Source of the DNA: Opitutia bacterium
GTDB lineage: Bacteria > Verrucomicrobiota > Verrucomicrobiia > Opitutales > T3Sed10-336
Length of the DNA: 46,840 nt
Direction: 5' to 3'
Assembly (NCBI GenBank): GCA_003558065.1
Contig: PWMU01000166.1
Location: forward strand, 1-46,840
In this document: one piece after another, positions 24,379 through 34,890 of the stretch
Numbering within the stretch: position 1 is the first letter of the stretch
Layout: each line of letters opens with the position of its first letter
The notes under the pieces: model-generated
Databases searched by the model: none
The model's input: only the letters and a program-made list of their open reading frames with translations
Told to the model about the DNA's origin: nothing
Position numbers and translations under genes: made by a program

Positions 24379-25320
24379 TTACGGCTCGTCTCTACCATGC
24401 GGCCGGTTCAGGTCGAGTTCGGGGCCGAGGGGGACGATGCGGGTCGGGTTGATGTCGTCGTGGGTCACGTAGTAGTGACGTTTGATGTGATCGAAGTCGA
24501 CCGTGTCGGCAATACCGGGCTGTTGGTAGAGGTCGCGGAGGTACCCGTCCAGGTTCGGGAAGTCGACGATGCGACGCAGGTTGCACTTGAAGTGGCCGTG
24601 GTACACCGCGTCGAAGCGAACGAGGGTGCAGAAGAGCCGCCAGTCGGCTTCGACGATTCTGGAGCCGAACAGGTAACGGCGTCCGGCTAGACGGGATTCG
24701 AGCCGGTGCAGCGCCTCGAAAAGCGCCCGCGCCGCCTTTTCGTAGGCGTCTTGCCGGGTGGCGAAGCCGGCGCGGTAGACGCCGTTGTTGACGTTTTCGT
24801 AGATGAATCGGTTGAGCTCCCCGTGTTCCTCCTCGATGTCGCCGGGAAAGAGGTCGACCGACGGCTCGCCCAGACGCCCGAACACGCCGTTGAACATCCG
24901 GCAGAGGTCGTCTTCGGAGTTGTTGACAATGATGCGCTTTTCCTTGTCCCAGAGGACCGGGACCGTGACCCGGTCGTCGTAGTCGGGATCGCTCGCACGG
25001 TAGGCTTCGCTGAGAAACCCGAATCCGTTGACGGGATCCCGCGAGTGGCCGGGGCCGTCGCGAAACGCCCACCCGCGTTCGTCGCGCACCGGATCCACGA
25101 CGGTCACGCCGATCGTGTCCTGCAAGCCTTTCCGATTGCGCACGATCAGGGTTCGGTGCGCCCAGGGGCAGGCGAGGGAAACGTAGAGGTGGTAGCGGTC
25201 GGCCGCGAGGGGGTGCTGCGCGATCGGATCGTTCTCGATCCACGAACGAAAGGCGTCCTCCTGCCGTTCAAAATCTCCGGTTTCGGAGTGTTCCCCGGGA
25301 AACTGCGCTTGGGCCGCCAT
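24379..25320 (-). CDS. Glutathionyl-hydroquinone reductase (YqjG/Xi-class GST)
   Basis: A 313-residue Xi-class glutathione transferase. The thioredoxin-like N-domain carries the catalytic Cys51 in LACPWAHRT, the hallmark CPWA motif. The GSH-site loop VPVLWDKEKRIIVNNSEDD and the all-helical C-domain (from about 165) with FIYENVNNGVYRAGF and EADWRLFCTLVRFDAVYHGH follow the family. It would reduce glutathionyl-hydroquinones to free hydroquinones, freeing glutathione. Length matches the family (about 310-330). It is on the same strand as alaS but 335 bp away. Confidence 0.94.
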   Translation of the reverse strand: MAAQAQFPGEHSETGDFERQEDAFRSWIENDPIAQHPLAADRYHLYVSLACPWAHRTLIVRNRKGLQDTIGVTVVDPVRDERGWAFRDGPGHSRDPVNGFGFLSEAYRASDPDYDDRVTVPVLWDKEKRIIVNNSEDDLCRMFNGVFGRLGEPSVDLFPGDIEEEHGELNRFIYENVNNGVYRAGFATRQDAYEKAARALFEALHRLESRLAGRRYLFGSRIVEADWRLFCTLVRFDAVYHGHFKCNLRRIVDFPNLDGYLRDLYQQPGIADTVDFDHIKRHYYVTHDDINPTRIVPLGPELDLNRPHGRDEP

Positions 25321-25655
25321 GGAGCCACTATGCCCGGAATCGTTCCCTGTTCAACGTCGAATGTGGAACGTCGCACGCTCCTCGGCGTTCCCGGGAGGCG
25401 AGCCTTCCGGAAACGCGACCAGGGGGCGGACGAAAGGTGGGCCGTCACGCACCCGCGGCTACGCTCGGCAACGGGACTTTTGGAGGCTCGAGGCGGCGAC
25501 GGACAACGTGGTCCGGGGGGGAACGTGATCACCGATTCTCGCGACGCGGGGATTCACTTGGCGGGGGCGCCGGCTCCGAACCAATAGAGCCGTACGCCCG
25601 AATCCGGCGTGCGGTTTTATGCGGCTCCGGGTTGTCAGTCAGGCGTGAACGATTT
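25321..25655. other. 335-bp intergenic region between alaS and the GST gene
   Basis: No ORF or RNA gene was recognised. It holds a GTTCAACGTCG...GGAACGTCG motif (about 25349-25373), which looks like a degenerate oligomer repeat, and a long hairpin at 25587-25617. Confidence 0.55.
25587..25617. repeat. Long GC-rich hairpin resembling group II intron domain V
   Basis: GAGCCGTACGCC (25587-25598) pairs with GGCGTGCGGTTT (25606-25617), including G-U pairs, around a 7-nt loop, and a second GCGGCTC lies at 25621-25627. The GAGCCGT...CGGTT frame resembles intron domain V, but the two-base bulge and GNRA loop are missing, so at best it is a relic. It could also act as a plus-strand terminator (TTTT follows). 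Confidence 0.45.
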
Positions 25656-28334
25656 TCAGTCCGCCCTTCTTTCCTTCCAGGCCCGGAGAACCGCGTCGAG
25701 TTTTTCGGGGCTTTTGCCGCCGCCCATGGCGAAGTCGGGTTTGCCGCCGCCTTTCCCGCCGAGTTGCGGGGCGAGTTCGCGGATGATGTCGCCGGCGCGG
25801 TGGCCCGCCTTTACGGCGCCCGGGGAGGCGAGCGCCACCAGGGTGGTTTTTTCGCCGAAGGCGCCGCCGAGCACGACCACGCCCTCGCCGAGTTCGCCCA
25901 GGATGCGGGCGCCGAGGGATCGGAGTTCGTCGGGCGAACCGGCTTCCGCCTTGGCCACGACCCGTTGGACTCCGTCGACTGACTCGGCCCGGGCGGCCAG
26001 GTCCCGGGCCAGACCGGCGGCATCCCGCTGCCGGGCCTTTTGCATTTCCTTTTCCAGGTGCTCGCTATCTGCGAGGAGTTGGTTAAGCCGGGACTCCACC
26101 TCCTCGGGGCGGCACGAAAGCTTCCGGGCCAGCGCGTGGAGTTTTTCGTAGCTTTCTCCGAGCAGATGGAGCGAGGCGTCGCCGACGACCGCTTCCACCC
26201 GCCGGGTTCCGGCGGCGATGCCGGTCTCGGCAGTGATCTTAAACGGACCGATTTCGCCGGTGGCGCGAACGTGGGTGCCGCCGCAAAGCTCCCTGGAGAA
26301 TCCGCCGATATCAACCACTCGCACTCGCTCCCCGTATTTTTCGCCGAAGAAAGCGATGACGTCGTCGGGTTTATCCGCGAATGGGACCTCGTATCCCCGG
26401 ACCGGGGCGTTGCCGAGGATGCGCTCGTTGACGAGGTCCTCGATTTTCCGGAGCTGCGCGGAAGTGACCGGTTCGAAGTGGGAAAAGTCGAAGCGCAAAC
26501 GGTCGGGGGCGACGAGGGAACCGGCCTGGTGAACGTGGTCGCCGACGGTGTTTCGCAGGGCGAAATGCAGCAGGTGGGTGGCCGAGTGGTGGCGCTGGAT
26601 GGCGCGCCGGCGTTCGAAATCGAGGGTGAGTTCGGCCTCGGTTCCGGCCAGCTCGCGGGGGACCGCACCTTCCGCCTTGTGGAGGATGCGGCCGGATGAG
26701 TCCTGCTGGGTATCGACGATGCGGATGGTCGAGTCGCCCGCGTCCACGCGGCCCGTGTCGCCGATCTGGCCGCCCATTTCCGCGTAGAAAGGCGTCTGGT
26801 CGAAGACGAGCCAGGTGGTTCCCTCCTGCTCGAGGACGTCGGTGATCGTGACCTTGAACGGACCGGCATCGTCGAGGTCGTAACCGACGAACGGCGTTTC
26901 GGCGGCGGACTCCCCGCCGGAAGCGACCTTGATCTCGGTCGTTTTCCGGGCGGCCCGGGCGCGCCGGCGCTGTTGCTCCATGGCTGTTTCGAAGCCGGCG
27001 GTATCGACCGAGAGCCCCTGTTCGCGTGCGAGGATCTGCGTCAGGTCGAGGGGGAAGCCGTAGGTGTCGTAGAGGGTGAAGGCGTCGTCACCCGAGATTT
27101 CCCGGCCGCTTTTTTCGGCGATGCCCCGGAAGAGCTGCAGGCCGCGATCAAGGGTGCGGCCGAAGGTCTCTTCTTCGGCGCGGATCACTTTGCGGATCAC
27201 CTGTTCCTGCCGCCGGATCTCAGGAAATACGTCGCCGAGCTTTTCGACGACCGGGTCGATCAGTTTTTCGAAGAATCCCGTTTCCATTTCCATGCGGCGT
27301 CCGAAATGGACCGCGCGCCGCAGGATACGGCGGAGGACGTAATTGCGGCCTTCGTTGCCGGGCAGGATGCCGTCGGCGATCGAGCAGGTGAGGGTCCGGA
27401 TGTGGTCGGCGAGCACGCGGAAAGCCACGTCGACCGCTTCCTGGTCCGAGAGCTTGCGTTCGCTGGATTCGGGGAGGGTGCCGCGGTACTGGCGGCCGCA
27501 AAGTTCGCTGATCCGGGCGAAGATCGACGTGAACAGGTCGCTTTCGTAGTTCGAGGGGGGAGCGCTGAAATCGCTGAAGTTACGCGTGGTTGCCAGGATG
27601 CCGGCGATGCGCTCGAATCCCATCCCGGTATCGACGTGTTTGGCGGAAAGAGGCGAAAAGTTCCCCTCGGAATCGGCGTTGAACTGGATGAAGACCAGGT
27701 TCCAGATCTCCATGCACCAGGCGGAATCCCGGTTGACCAGCTCGCCGCCTGTGTCGGCTCCGGGAGTCAGGTCGATGTGGATCTCGCTGCACGGACCGCA
27801 GGGACCGGTGTCTCCCATCATCCAGAAATTGTCGGCCTTGCCGCCGTAGCGGATGTGAACGTCCGGATCGAGTCCCTCCGCGGCAAAGAGGGTTTTCCAG
27901 TGATCGTAGGCCTCCTGGTCGAAGTCGGCGGGATCGCCTTTTTCCGGCTTGTAAACGGTGACGTAAAGGCGGTTTTTCGGGAACGCCCATTCCCGTGTCA
28001 GCAGTTCCCAGGCCCAGGCGATCGCTTCCTGCTTGAAGTAGTCCCCGAAGGACCAGTTGCCGAGCATTTCAAAAAAGGTATGGTGGTAACTGTCGAAGCC
28101 GACATCCTCCAGGTCGTTGTGCTTGCCGCCGGCCCGGATGCACTTCTGGGTGTCCGCCACCCGCGGGTCGGGCGCCGTGCGTTCACCGAGAAAGTACGGG
28201 ACGAACGGGTTCATCCCGGCATTCGTGAACAGCAGGTTCGGAGCTGTCGGCAGCAGGGAGGCCGACGGCACGATCCGGTGGTTCTTCGAAGCGAAGAAAT
28301 CAAGGAAAGACTGGCGAATTTCGGATGAAGTCAT
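25656..28334 (-). CDS. alaS: Alanine--tRNA ligase
   Basis: An 892-residue class II synthetase of usual length. The N-terminal catalytic core begins EIRQSFLDFFASKNHRIVPS and includes LLFTNAGMNPFVPYFLGE and GPCGPCSEIHIDLTPGAD. The editing domain has the zinc-binding HHSATHLLH motif and CGGTHVRATGEIG. The C-terminal DHHA1 domain ends in a Gly/Lys-rich QLGGKGGGKPDFAMGGGKSP segment, typical of AlaRS. It charges tRNA-Ala and deacylates mischarged Ser/Gly. About 140 bp separates it from the end of leuB upstream; that gap contains short GAAATCC/GGATTTC-like inverted units. Confidence 0.98.
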   Translation of the reverse strand: MTSSEIRQSFLDFFASKNHRIVPSASLLPTAPNLLFTNAGMNPFVPYFLGERTAPDPRVADTQKCIRAGGKHNDLEDVGFDSYHHTFFEMLGNWSFGDYFKQEAIAWAWELLTREWAFPKNRLYVTVYKPEKGDPADFDQEAYDHWKTLFAAEGLDPDVHIRYGGKADNFWMMGDTGPCGPCSEIHIDLTPGADTGGELVNRDSAWCMEIWNLVFIQFNADSEGNFSPLSAKHVDTGMGFERIAGILATTRNFSDFSAPPSNYESDLFTSIFARISELCGRQYRGTLPESSERKLSDQEAVDVAFRVLADHIRTLTCSIADGILPGNEGRNYVLRRILRRAVHFGRRMEMETGFFEKLIDPVVEKLGDVFPEIRRQEQVIRKVIRAEEETFGRTLDRGLQLFRGIAEKSGREISGDDAFTLYDTYGFPLDLTQILAREQGLSVDTAGFETAMEQQRRRARAARKTTEIKVASGGESAAETPFVGYDLDDAGPFKVTITDVLEQEGTTWLVFDQTPFYAEMGGQIGDTGRVDAGDSTIRIVDTQQDSSGRILHKAEGAVPRELAGTEAELTLDFERRRAIQRHHSATHLLHFALRNTVGDHVHQAGSLVAPDRLRFDFSHFEPVTSAQLRKIEDLVNERILGNAPVRGYEVPFADKPDDVIAFFGEKYGERVRVVDIGGFSRELCGGTHVRATGEIGPFKITAETGIAAGTRRVEAVVGDASLHLLGESYEKLHALARKLSCRPEEVESRLNQLLADSEHLEKEMQKARQRDAAGLARDLAARAESVDGVQRVVAKAEAGSPDELRSLGARILGELGEGVVVLGGAFGEKTTLVALASPGAVKAGHRAGDIIRELAPQLGGKGGGKPDFAMGGGKSPEKLDAVLRAWKERRAD

Positions 28335-28476
28335 GAGAGGGTTTCAGATTTCGGATTTCAGTCCGGCCTCGCTCAAAGCGGGATTTCCCCGGAAATCTTT
28401 CCCGAGGGGATGACCCGTTCCGCGGCCCGAGGGAGCCCATGGGAAATCGAAATGCCGCAATCGAAAAGTCAAAATG

Positions 28477-29577
<1,101 letters not shown>

Positions 29578-29706
29578 AAGGGATTGATTATATGAGGCGA
29601 GCCCCCCATAGTTTAAAGGATATTTTCGAACCTGACCCCGGAATTTCCGGTCGGAAAAGGAGTTACCGTAAAACATTGCGTGCGGGGAGAAATTTGTCGA
29701 TGGTTC

Positions 29707-29735
29707 TTGAGGAGACGTTTTCCGTTCGCTAGCTT
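29707..29735 (+). promoter_or_regulatory. Candidate promoter of the PilQ-like operon
   Basis: TTGAGG (29707-29712), a 17-bp spacer and TAGCTT (29730-29735) lie 37 bp upstream of the secretin start in the divergent gap with leuB. The -10 is a poor match, so this is a weak call. Confidence 0.35.
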
Positions 29736-29772
29736 GCTCCTTGGATGAAGAACAGCGCCTTGCGATTATTAT

Positions 29773-31692
29773 ATGCTACGAATGAACCGGCCGTTTAGAG
29801 GAGTCATACTGATACTTGTATTCAAGTGCTTCTTTCTGGTTAGTTGTCAGCATACTCCGGATCGGGACAGGGAAGCCGGAAGGCCGCACGAACGAGCCGT
29901 GGACGAAAGTGTGAGCCAGCGCTACGACGATGAGATTAAGGAGATTCTGGCGCTCGCCCGTCGAAATGAATGGGACGAGGCCATGACGCAGGCTTCCGGA
30001 CTGTATGCGTTGGATCCGGATGACGCGGAGGTTGAACGGATTTACACCTGGGTGGAGAAGGAACGGCGCCGCCGCCAGCAGAAAGCTTTGGAAGGAGAGC
30101 TGCACGATATCGAGGCGCAGGATTCCCGTTTTTCCCCGACGTTGCGGAGTGTTCTGTTCGACAGGCGTTCCCGCGGCCTGAGTCTCCCGACGGATCTGCG
30201 AAACACGCTCGACGAGCTCGACCGGCAACCCCTTGTTCCGGACTCGTTTAATCGTGTGATTGAACGTCAGGGGCCCCTGTATGATTTTGACCGGGCGCCG
30301 AGGAGGATGGACCAGATTCTCGAGCGCGAGGTAAGTATTCAGTTGGACGATGCCTCCCTGGAGGAGATCATTTTCACGCTCGGACGAAGCGAAAACATCA
30401 ATTTCGTCGCCGACCGGAATCTGCCGGCTTTTGAGCAGACGATCAGTGTTCAAATGGAGGACGTGATGCTATCGGAGTTCCTGGATTACGTTTCCCGGAA
30501 TTTCGATCTTCATTTTCAGGTGGGGTCGAATCTTGTGTGGATCGTCGACGGCAACACGAATTCGGAACGGTTGCAGGAAACCCGGTTTTACCGGTTGCGG
30601 CGCGGTTTCATCATGCCCGCGGAATTCGGAGCCCAGGAAATTGAACGGCGCACCGAACGCCGGGACGACCGCGAGATCATCACCGAAACCCAGGACATCG
30701 AGAAATTCGTCCGCGACGGCGCACCGACCGAGCCGTCCATTGAGCGCGCCATCAAGCGCTTCTTTAAAGGCTCGGATTACATGATCGACTTCGAGAGGAA
30801 TCTGATCGTGGCCTCGGGAACCCCCACCCAGTTGAGAACCCTGGAGACGATCATCGAGGAATTCGACCAGCCGATCCAGCAGGTGCTTATCGAAGCCCGT
30901 TTCCTGACCGTTACCGAAGCGGCGTTTCTCCAGTTGGGGACCATTTGGGAGACCGCCGGGGATCCGAGGGCGGACCGAAGGGCTCCGGAGGATTTTACCG
31001 GTTTCGGGACCGATGTGGGCCGCGGGTTGGCCAGAACCTTTACCGATGTGCTGTCGGTCAGGAATCTCAACGCCACGCTGACCGCTCTGGAGCAGAGCGG
31101 GGAAAGCCAGACATTGAGTTCCCCGCGCTTGACCGTGGTGAATAACCGGCCCGCCACTATTGCCGACGGCAAGCGTCAGTTTTACTATGAGGAATACGAG
31201 GTGTCGCAACAGGTGTTGGAGCGGCGATCGACCTCCACCCTGGTGCCGAGGGGCACGCCCACGGAGCTCCGGTCGGGAGTCTCACTCGACGTGTTGGCCA
31301 GCATCGGCGGCGACGGAGAGAGCATCATGCTGGCGTTGCATCCGAAGGTTAAACAGGATGTCGAGTTGGTGACCTTCGCTACAGTGAGCGATTTCGATGA
31401 AGACGGAAACGTCATCAAGGACTTTGAGATTCGACTTCCGGAGTCCCGTGACCAGGAGTTGGCGACCCGGGTGGTGGTCAATTCCGGCGAGACGGTGGTG
31501 ATGGGGGGAGTCATGGAAATGGAACAGACCACCTTTACCGAAGCGGTCCCGATTCTCGGGAATCTGCCGATTATCGGAGCGGCCTTCAGAAGACAGACCG
31601 AATTCGAACAACCGCGTTACCTGCTGATCTTTGTCACCGCCACGCTGCTTTCCGAGAGCGGCGAGTTTATCCGGCAGCGTCGGTTTGAGTAG
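29773..31692 (+). CDS. Type IV pilus-like secretin lipoprotein (PilQ/GspD family)
   Basis: A 639-residue secretin. The N-terminal signal ends in the lipobox L-V-S-C with Cys25, so it is probably a lipoprotein. A helical TPR-like segment (about 50-110) follows, then STN/secretin N-domains (about 175-260; [20 protein letters not shown]) and a second N-module ([20 protein letters not shown]). The C-terminal secretin domain (about 370-630) has [56 protein letters not shown] and [17 protein letters not shown]. It heads the PilMN-PilO-PilP-PilB operon and is distinct from the gspD at 7372. A start at ATG 29782 is also possible. Confidence 0.9.
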   Translation: MLRMNRPFRGVILILVFKCFFLVSCQHTPDRDREAGRPHERAVDESVSQRYDDEIKEILALARRNEWDEAMTQASGLYALDPDDAEVERIYTWVEKERRRRQQKALEGELHDIEAQDSRFSPTLRSVLFDRRSRGLSLPTDLRNTLDELDRQPLVPDSFNRVIERQGPLYDFDRAPRRMDQILEREVSIQLDDASLEEIIFTLGRSENINFVADRNLPAFEQTISVQMEDVMLSEFLDYVSRNFDLHFQVGSNLVWIVDGNTNSERLQETRFYRLRRGFIMPAEFGAQEIERRTERRDDREIITETQDIEKFVRDGAPTEPSIERAIKRFFKGSDYMIDFERNLIVASGTPTQLRTLETIIEEFDQPIQQVLIEARFLTVTEAAFLQLGTIWETAGDPRADRRAPEDFTGFGTDVGRGLARTFTDVLSVRNLNATLTALEQSGESQTLSSPRLTVVNNRPATIADGKRQFYYEEYEVSQQVLERRSTSTLVPRGTPTELRSGVSLDVLASIGGDGESIMLALHPKVKQDVELVTFATVSDFDEDGNVIKDFEIRLPESRDQELATRVVVNSGETVVMGGVMEMEQTTFTEAVPILGNLPIIGAAFRRQTEFEQPRYLLIFVTATLLSESGEFIRQRRFE

Positions 31693-31715
31693 TTTCTGGG
31701 CGGTTCCTGCAGCGG

Positions 31716-33479
31716 ATGATCAGTTTAGATAATATTGAGGCAATCGGCGTTCGATCCGGCCTGTTTCAGCCGAAACGCTGCGTCATCGTCGATCCCGGCG
31801 GCACGTCGATCAAAGTGCTGCTCGCCGAGAGAAGCGGGCAGCGCGTGAGCATTCTGCATGCCCTCACCCTGAACCTGGAGCAGGAGGGGCTGCTCAACGC
31901 GGATGAAATACGACGCCATGTGGGGAAGGTCCTCGACGACCTGGGTGATGGATCCGTGTCCCTGGTGATCCCCCAGTCCATCACGATTTCCCAGCTCATG
32001 GATCTCGGGAAAAAGTGGCCGTACAATGTCAAGCGGGCAATCAGGGAGGAGACGCGGAACCTGAGCGGACTGACCGAGAAGTCCATCCTTTACGATTTTG
32101 TGCCGATGCGGCCCTTCTCGCGTTTTCAGGCGCCGTTCTGGGTCAGTATCGCCCGGGAGAACGAAGTAATGGAGCAACTTGAGCTGCTTCAGGATACCGA
32201 CCGGAAGGTCGCCGGGGTCATGACTCCGGCGAACTCGCTGATCAATGCCTTTGGTTACCTCTGCCCGGACGAGAAACACGGTCTTCTGGTCGATATCGGC
32301 GAAACGAGCACCACGGTTGCGCTCGTGGAGGACGGACAGGGAATTTTTGCGACGAATATCGCCCTCGGGAGCGAACATATCACCGAGGCCATTGCCGAAG
32401 ACGAGGGCTGCGGTTACGAGCGGGCGGGCCTACTCAAACAGGAAACCGACCTTTTCAGCGGAGAACGGCGTTACTCAGGCATGCTTCAGGTGGTGTCGCG
32501 CTGGCGCCGGGAGATCGACGATGTCGTTCTGGAATGGAGCCGCGAGCAGGGGGTGGAGCTCGAACGCTATCGTCATTTGCCGTGTTGGCTCTCCGGCGGC
32601 GGATCCCGTCAACCCGGAATCCGCGGGTACCTGAAACAGGAGTGGAGAAGCGAGATTCGCGACTGGCCCGGGCTTTCTTCAAAGCTGGGCGCAGTCGATG
32701 TGCCGAATTTCGTGATCACTTACGGAGCGGTCCTGAGCGCCTTCGGAAAAGGCGTGTATTCGGTCAACCTGTTGCCGCACTCGTTGCGGCGAGCACGCGT
32801 GTTCGAGCGCCAGGTGCGCAGGCTCTACGGTGTCGCCGGCGTCGTTATGGTGGTCCTTCTCATCCTTATGGGAAGAGGGGCGTTCGGGATTTCTGAGGAC
32901 ATTGCCGGAAAACGTGAAAAACTGGAACAACGCGAGAATGTTCAATTGCTTGCCGGGAATATCGAAGTCATGCGGGAGGAGAGGGTGATAGCTTATCGGG
33001 ATGTCCTGCCCCTGTTCTTTTATATGAAAAGGACGAGAGATTTTCTTGAAACGCTTGCTTTTCTGCGGGAGGTCAGCGACGATGATCGGTTCTGGTTTGT
33101 TCTGCTGGCGGACCAGGACACCTATTTCGGCCGTGATTCCGGTCCCGGCACGTCCCGTACCCAGGAGGGGAGAGTTTCAATGGAGGATATCGCCGGGGAG
33201 CAGACTGGCTTTGTCGTTGAATTGTGCATACTCAATGCGAACGACGGCGAGGCACAGGCCATACTCGGTGAGATGGTTGTGAACATGCGCAATGCGCCAT
33301 TTTTTTGGAGCGTGGACAAACTTCCTTCCGGTCAACGTCACGATCACGTTCCTCAAGCTGCAACCACCGACGGAACCGTTTATTCTCTCACCCTGGAGCT
33401 TGAACCGTTCCGGCACACCCTGGCGGAAACGCCTTCACTTGAATGGAAGCGTACGCCGCGCTTTATCTCCCGTCCGTGA
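31716..33479 (+). CDS. PilM-PilN fusion protein (pilus assembly)
   Basis: A 587-residue protein that fuses two usually separate pilus alignment proteins. Residues 1 to about 350 are the actin/FtsA-like PilM domain: the nucleotide-binding CVIVDPGGTSIKVLLAERSG near the N-terminus and GLLVDIGETSTTVALVEDGQ near 190-210. A transmembrane helix at about 371-388 (GVAGVVMVVLLILMGRG) is followed by a coiled coil and a PilN-like periplasmic domain. In typical type IV pili PilM is cytoplasmic and binds the PilN N-terminal tail; here they form one chain, like GspL. It starts 24 bp after the secretin stop and is followed immediately by the PilO-like gene. Confidence 0.85.
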   Translation: MISLDNIEAIGVRSGLFQPKRCVIVDPGGTSIKVLLAERSGQRVSILHALTLNLEQEGLLNADEIRRHVGKVLDDLGDGSVSLVIPQSITISQLMDLGKKWPYNVKRAIREETRNLSGLTEKSILYDFVPMRPFSRFQAPFWVSIARENEVMEQLELLQDTDRKVAGVMTPANSLINAFGYLCPDEKHGLLVDIGETSTTVALVEDGQGIFATNIALGSEHITEAIAEDEGCGYERAGLLKQETDLFSGERRYSGMLQVVSRWRREIDDVVLEWSREQGVELERYRHLPCWLSGGGSRQPGIRGYLKQEWRSEIRDWPGLSSKLGAVDVPNFVITYGAVLSAFGKGVYSVNLLPHSLRRARVFERQVRRLYGVAGVVMVVLLILMGRGAFGISEDIAGKREKLEQRENVQLLAGNIEVMREERVIAYRDVLPLFFYMKRTRDFLETLAFLREVSDDDRFWFVLLADQDTYFGRDSGPGTSRTQEGRVSMEDIAGEQTGFVVELCILNANDGEAQAILGEMVVNMRNAPFFWSVDKLPSGQRHDHVPQAATTDGTVYSLTLELEPFRHTLAETPSLEWKRTPRFISRP

Positions 33480-33484
33480 CGCTG

Positions 33485-34282
33485 ATGAATTTTATATTCA
33501 AGCGACCAATGTACGAGAAGGTTGTCCTGGCCCTGGGGGTTTTGGTGCTGCTCGTGTACCTGTTGGTTTATTTGCCCTTGTTGCGCGAGAGGCGCGAGCT
33601 GGTGCAGCAACTTGAATCGGCGGTTGAAGAGCTGAATGAGATGGGCTACGGAACGACCGAGGAAGCCGTTATGGAGAACCTCCGGCGCGTGGAGGACGAG
33701 CTCCGTATCCTGCGGGAGATCACGCTGGAGGGCCACCGGACTCTGGACAGCGATCCGATGATCGAGAACCGGATCGATGCGCCGTTTCAGTATTTCGAGT
33801 TCGATCAGGAAAGAAACAGTGTCATTTCCAGGTTGCGACGTACCGCCTCCGGCGAGGGGGTCGAAATCGATGATGCGGTTATCGAAGCGCTGCCGGAATA
33901 TGTCGGGCAGGCAAGGGAGCACCTTTTGTGGGCGCAGTTGGCGCTGGCTAACCAGGTCTTGCTGGGAGCGGTCGAGAACGGCGTCGACCGGGTTGAGAGC
34001 CTTCGTTTCGGACGAATTCAGCGAGTGGTCAGCGACGACCGGGAGGTCTTTGAGGAAGTAAGCCTTGAAATCGGTCTGAGGGGCGGCATGGATTCACTGA
34101 ACGCTTTCCTCCTGTACTTGATTCTGGATGCGGAACAGATTGAAACGGCGGGCCTGCCCGAGGCCTACCCGGGAAAACGCGGCCTGTTTATCGACCGTTT
34201 TCTCCTCAGGAAGGAGGCCGTCGATAATCCCGACGGTGTCGTGACGGAGCTAGTGATTAAATCGTTTTTGAGAGTGGACTGA
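33485..34282 (+). CDS. PilO-like periplasmic alignment protein
   Basis: About 265 residues from ATG 33485 (an upstream in-frame ATG at 33443 overlaps pilMN and is less likely). N-terminal transmembrane helix at about 9-33 (VVLALGVLVLLVYLLVYLPL), a coiled coil (about 35-85; LVQQLESAVEELNEMGY) and an alpha/beta periplasmic domain. Position after PilM-N and before the PilP-like gene matches PilO, which dimerises with PilN. By place in the locus it is also the counterpart of the Akkermansia outer-surface protein Amuc_1100; that relation is inferred from gene order, not from sequence comparison. Confidence 0.75.
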   Translation: MNFIFKRPMYEKVVLALGVLVLLVYLLVYLPLLRERRELVQQLESAVEELNEMGYGTTEEAVMENLRRVEDELRILREITLEGHRTLDSDPMIENRIDAPFQYFEFDQERNSVISRLRRTASGEGVEIDDAVIEALPEYVGQAREHLLWAQLALANQVLLGAVENGVDRVESLRFGRIQRVVSDDREVFEEVSLEIGLRGGMDSLNAFLLYLILDAEQIETAGLPEAYPGKRGLFIDRFLLRKEAVDNPDGVVTELVIKSFLRVD

Positions 34283-34286
34283 ACCT

Positions 34287-34883
34287 TTGAAAGACCAGCT
34301 AAAAAGTCTTGTCCTGCCGATTCTGCTTCTGGGCGGGGCGGTTTTTCTGGCCGGAATTGTGGTCTGGGACGGGATTCTGTCCCGCCCGGTTTTGAGTGTT
34401 GAGGAGAACGACAATGCCGGCGGCGTCGACGAACGTCTCACGCGCCAGGAACGGTCACTGCTGGATTATTTTGTGGCTCTATCGGAGGAGACCGGGCGGT
34501 TGACCCGGGGCCGTAACCCCTTTTATACCGAATTCGTCGAGCCTGAAGAGGAAGAGGAAGAGGAAGAGATCGAAGAGGAACCGGAGCAGGAGGAAGAGGC
34601 GGAAGAAGAGGAAGAGGAAGAACCCGAGCCGCCGCCGCCTCCCCGCAGGATTGAGATTCGCTACACCGGATTTCTGAGGAGCAGCCAGGGAGGCTTGCAG
34701 GCGTACGTGGTGAGGGATGAAACCACTCTTATAGGAGGAGAAGGAATGACCGTGGTCGATGACTGGCGGATCGAAAGCTTTGATTCCGATCGACTGATTC
34801 TCGCCGATGAAACGGGCGAAACCTTCGAAGTGGAATTCAATCAACGCCGCGTCCTGGAGATCCCGGTCGAGTCGGAGGATTGA
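34287..34883 (+). CDS. PilP-like inner-membrane linker protein with acidic spacer
   Basis: A 198-residue protein starting with a TTG codon at 34287, 4 bp after the previous stop; there is no ATG before the membrane segment. A transmembrane helix at about 7-25 (LVLPILLLGGAVFLAGIVVW) is followed by a low-complexity spacer at about 85-115 that is almost all Glu, Pro and Arg. A small beta domain at about 118-190 starts RRIEIRYTGFLRSSQGGLQA. PilP/GspC proteins use a flexible spacer and a beta domain to reach the secretin N0 domain. The long uninterrupted Glu run is striking. Confidence 0.7.
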   Translation: MKDQLKSLVLPILLLGGAVFLAGIVVWDGILSRPVLSVEENDNAGGVDERLTRQERSLLDYFVALSEETGRLTRGRNPFYTEFVEPEEEEEEEEIEEEPEQEEEAEEEEEEEPEPPPPPRRIEIRYTGFLRSSQGGLQAYVVRDETTLIGGEGMTVVDDWRIESFDSDRLILADETGETFEVEFNQRRVLEIPVESED

Positions 34884-34890
34884 TCAGCTT

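Noticed and set aside
26973-28328. Long plus-strand open frame antisense to alaS
   Set aside because: alaS is unmistakable on the other strand; the frame is open because of GC-rich codon bias.
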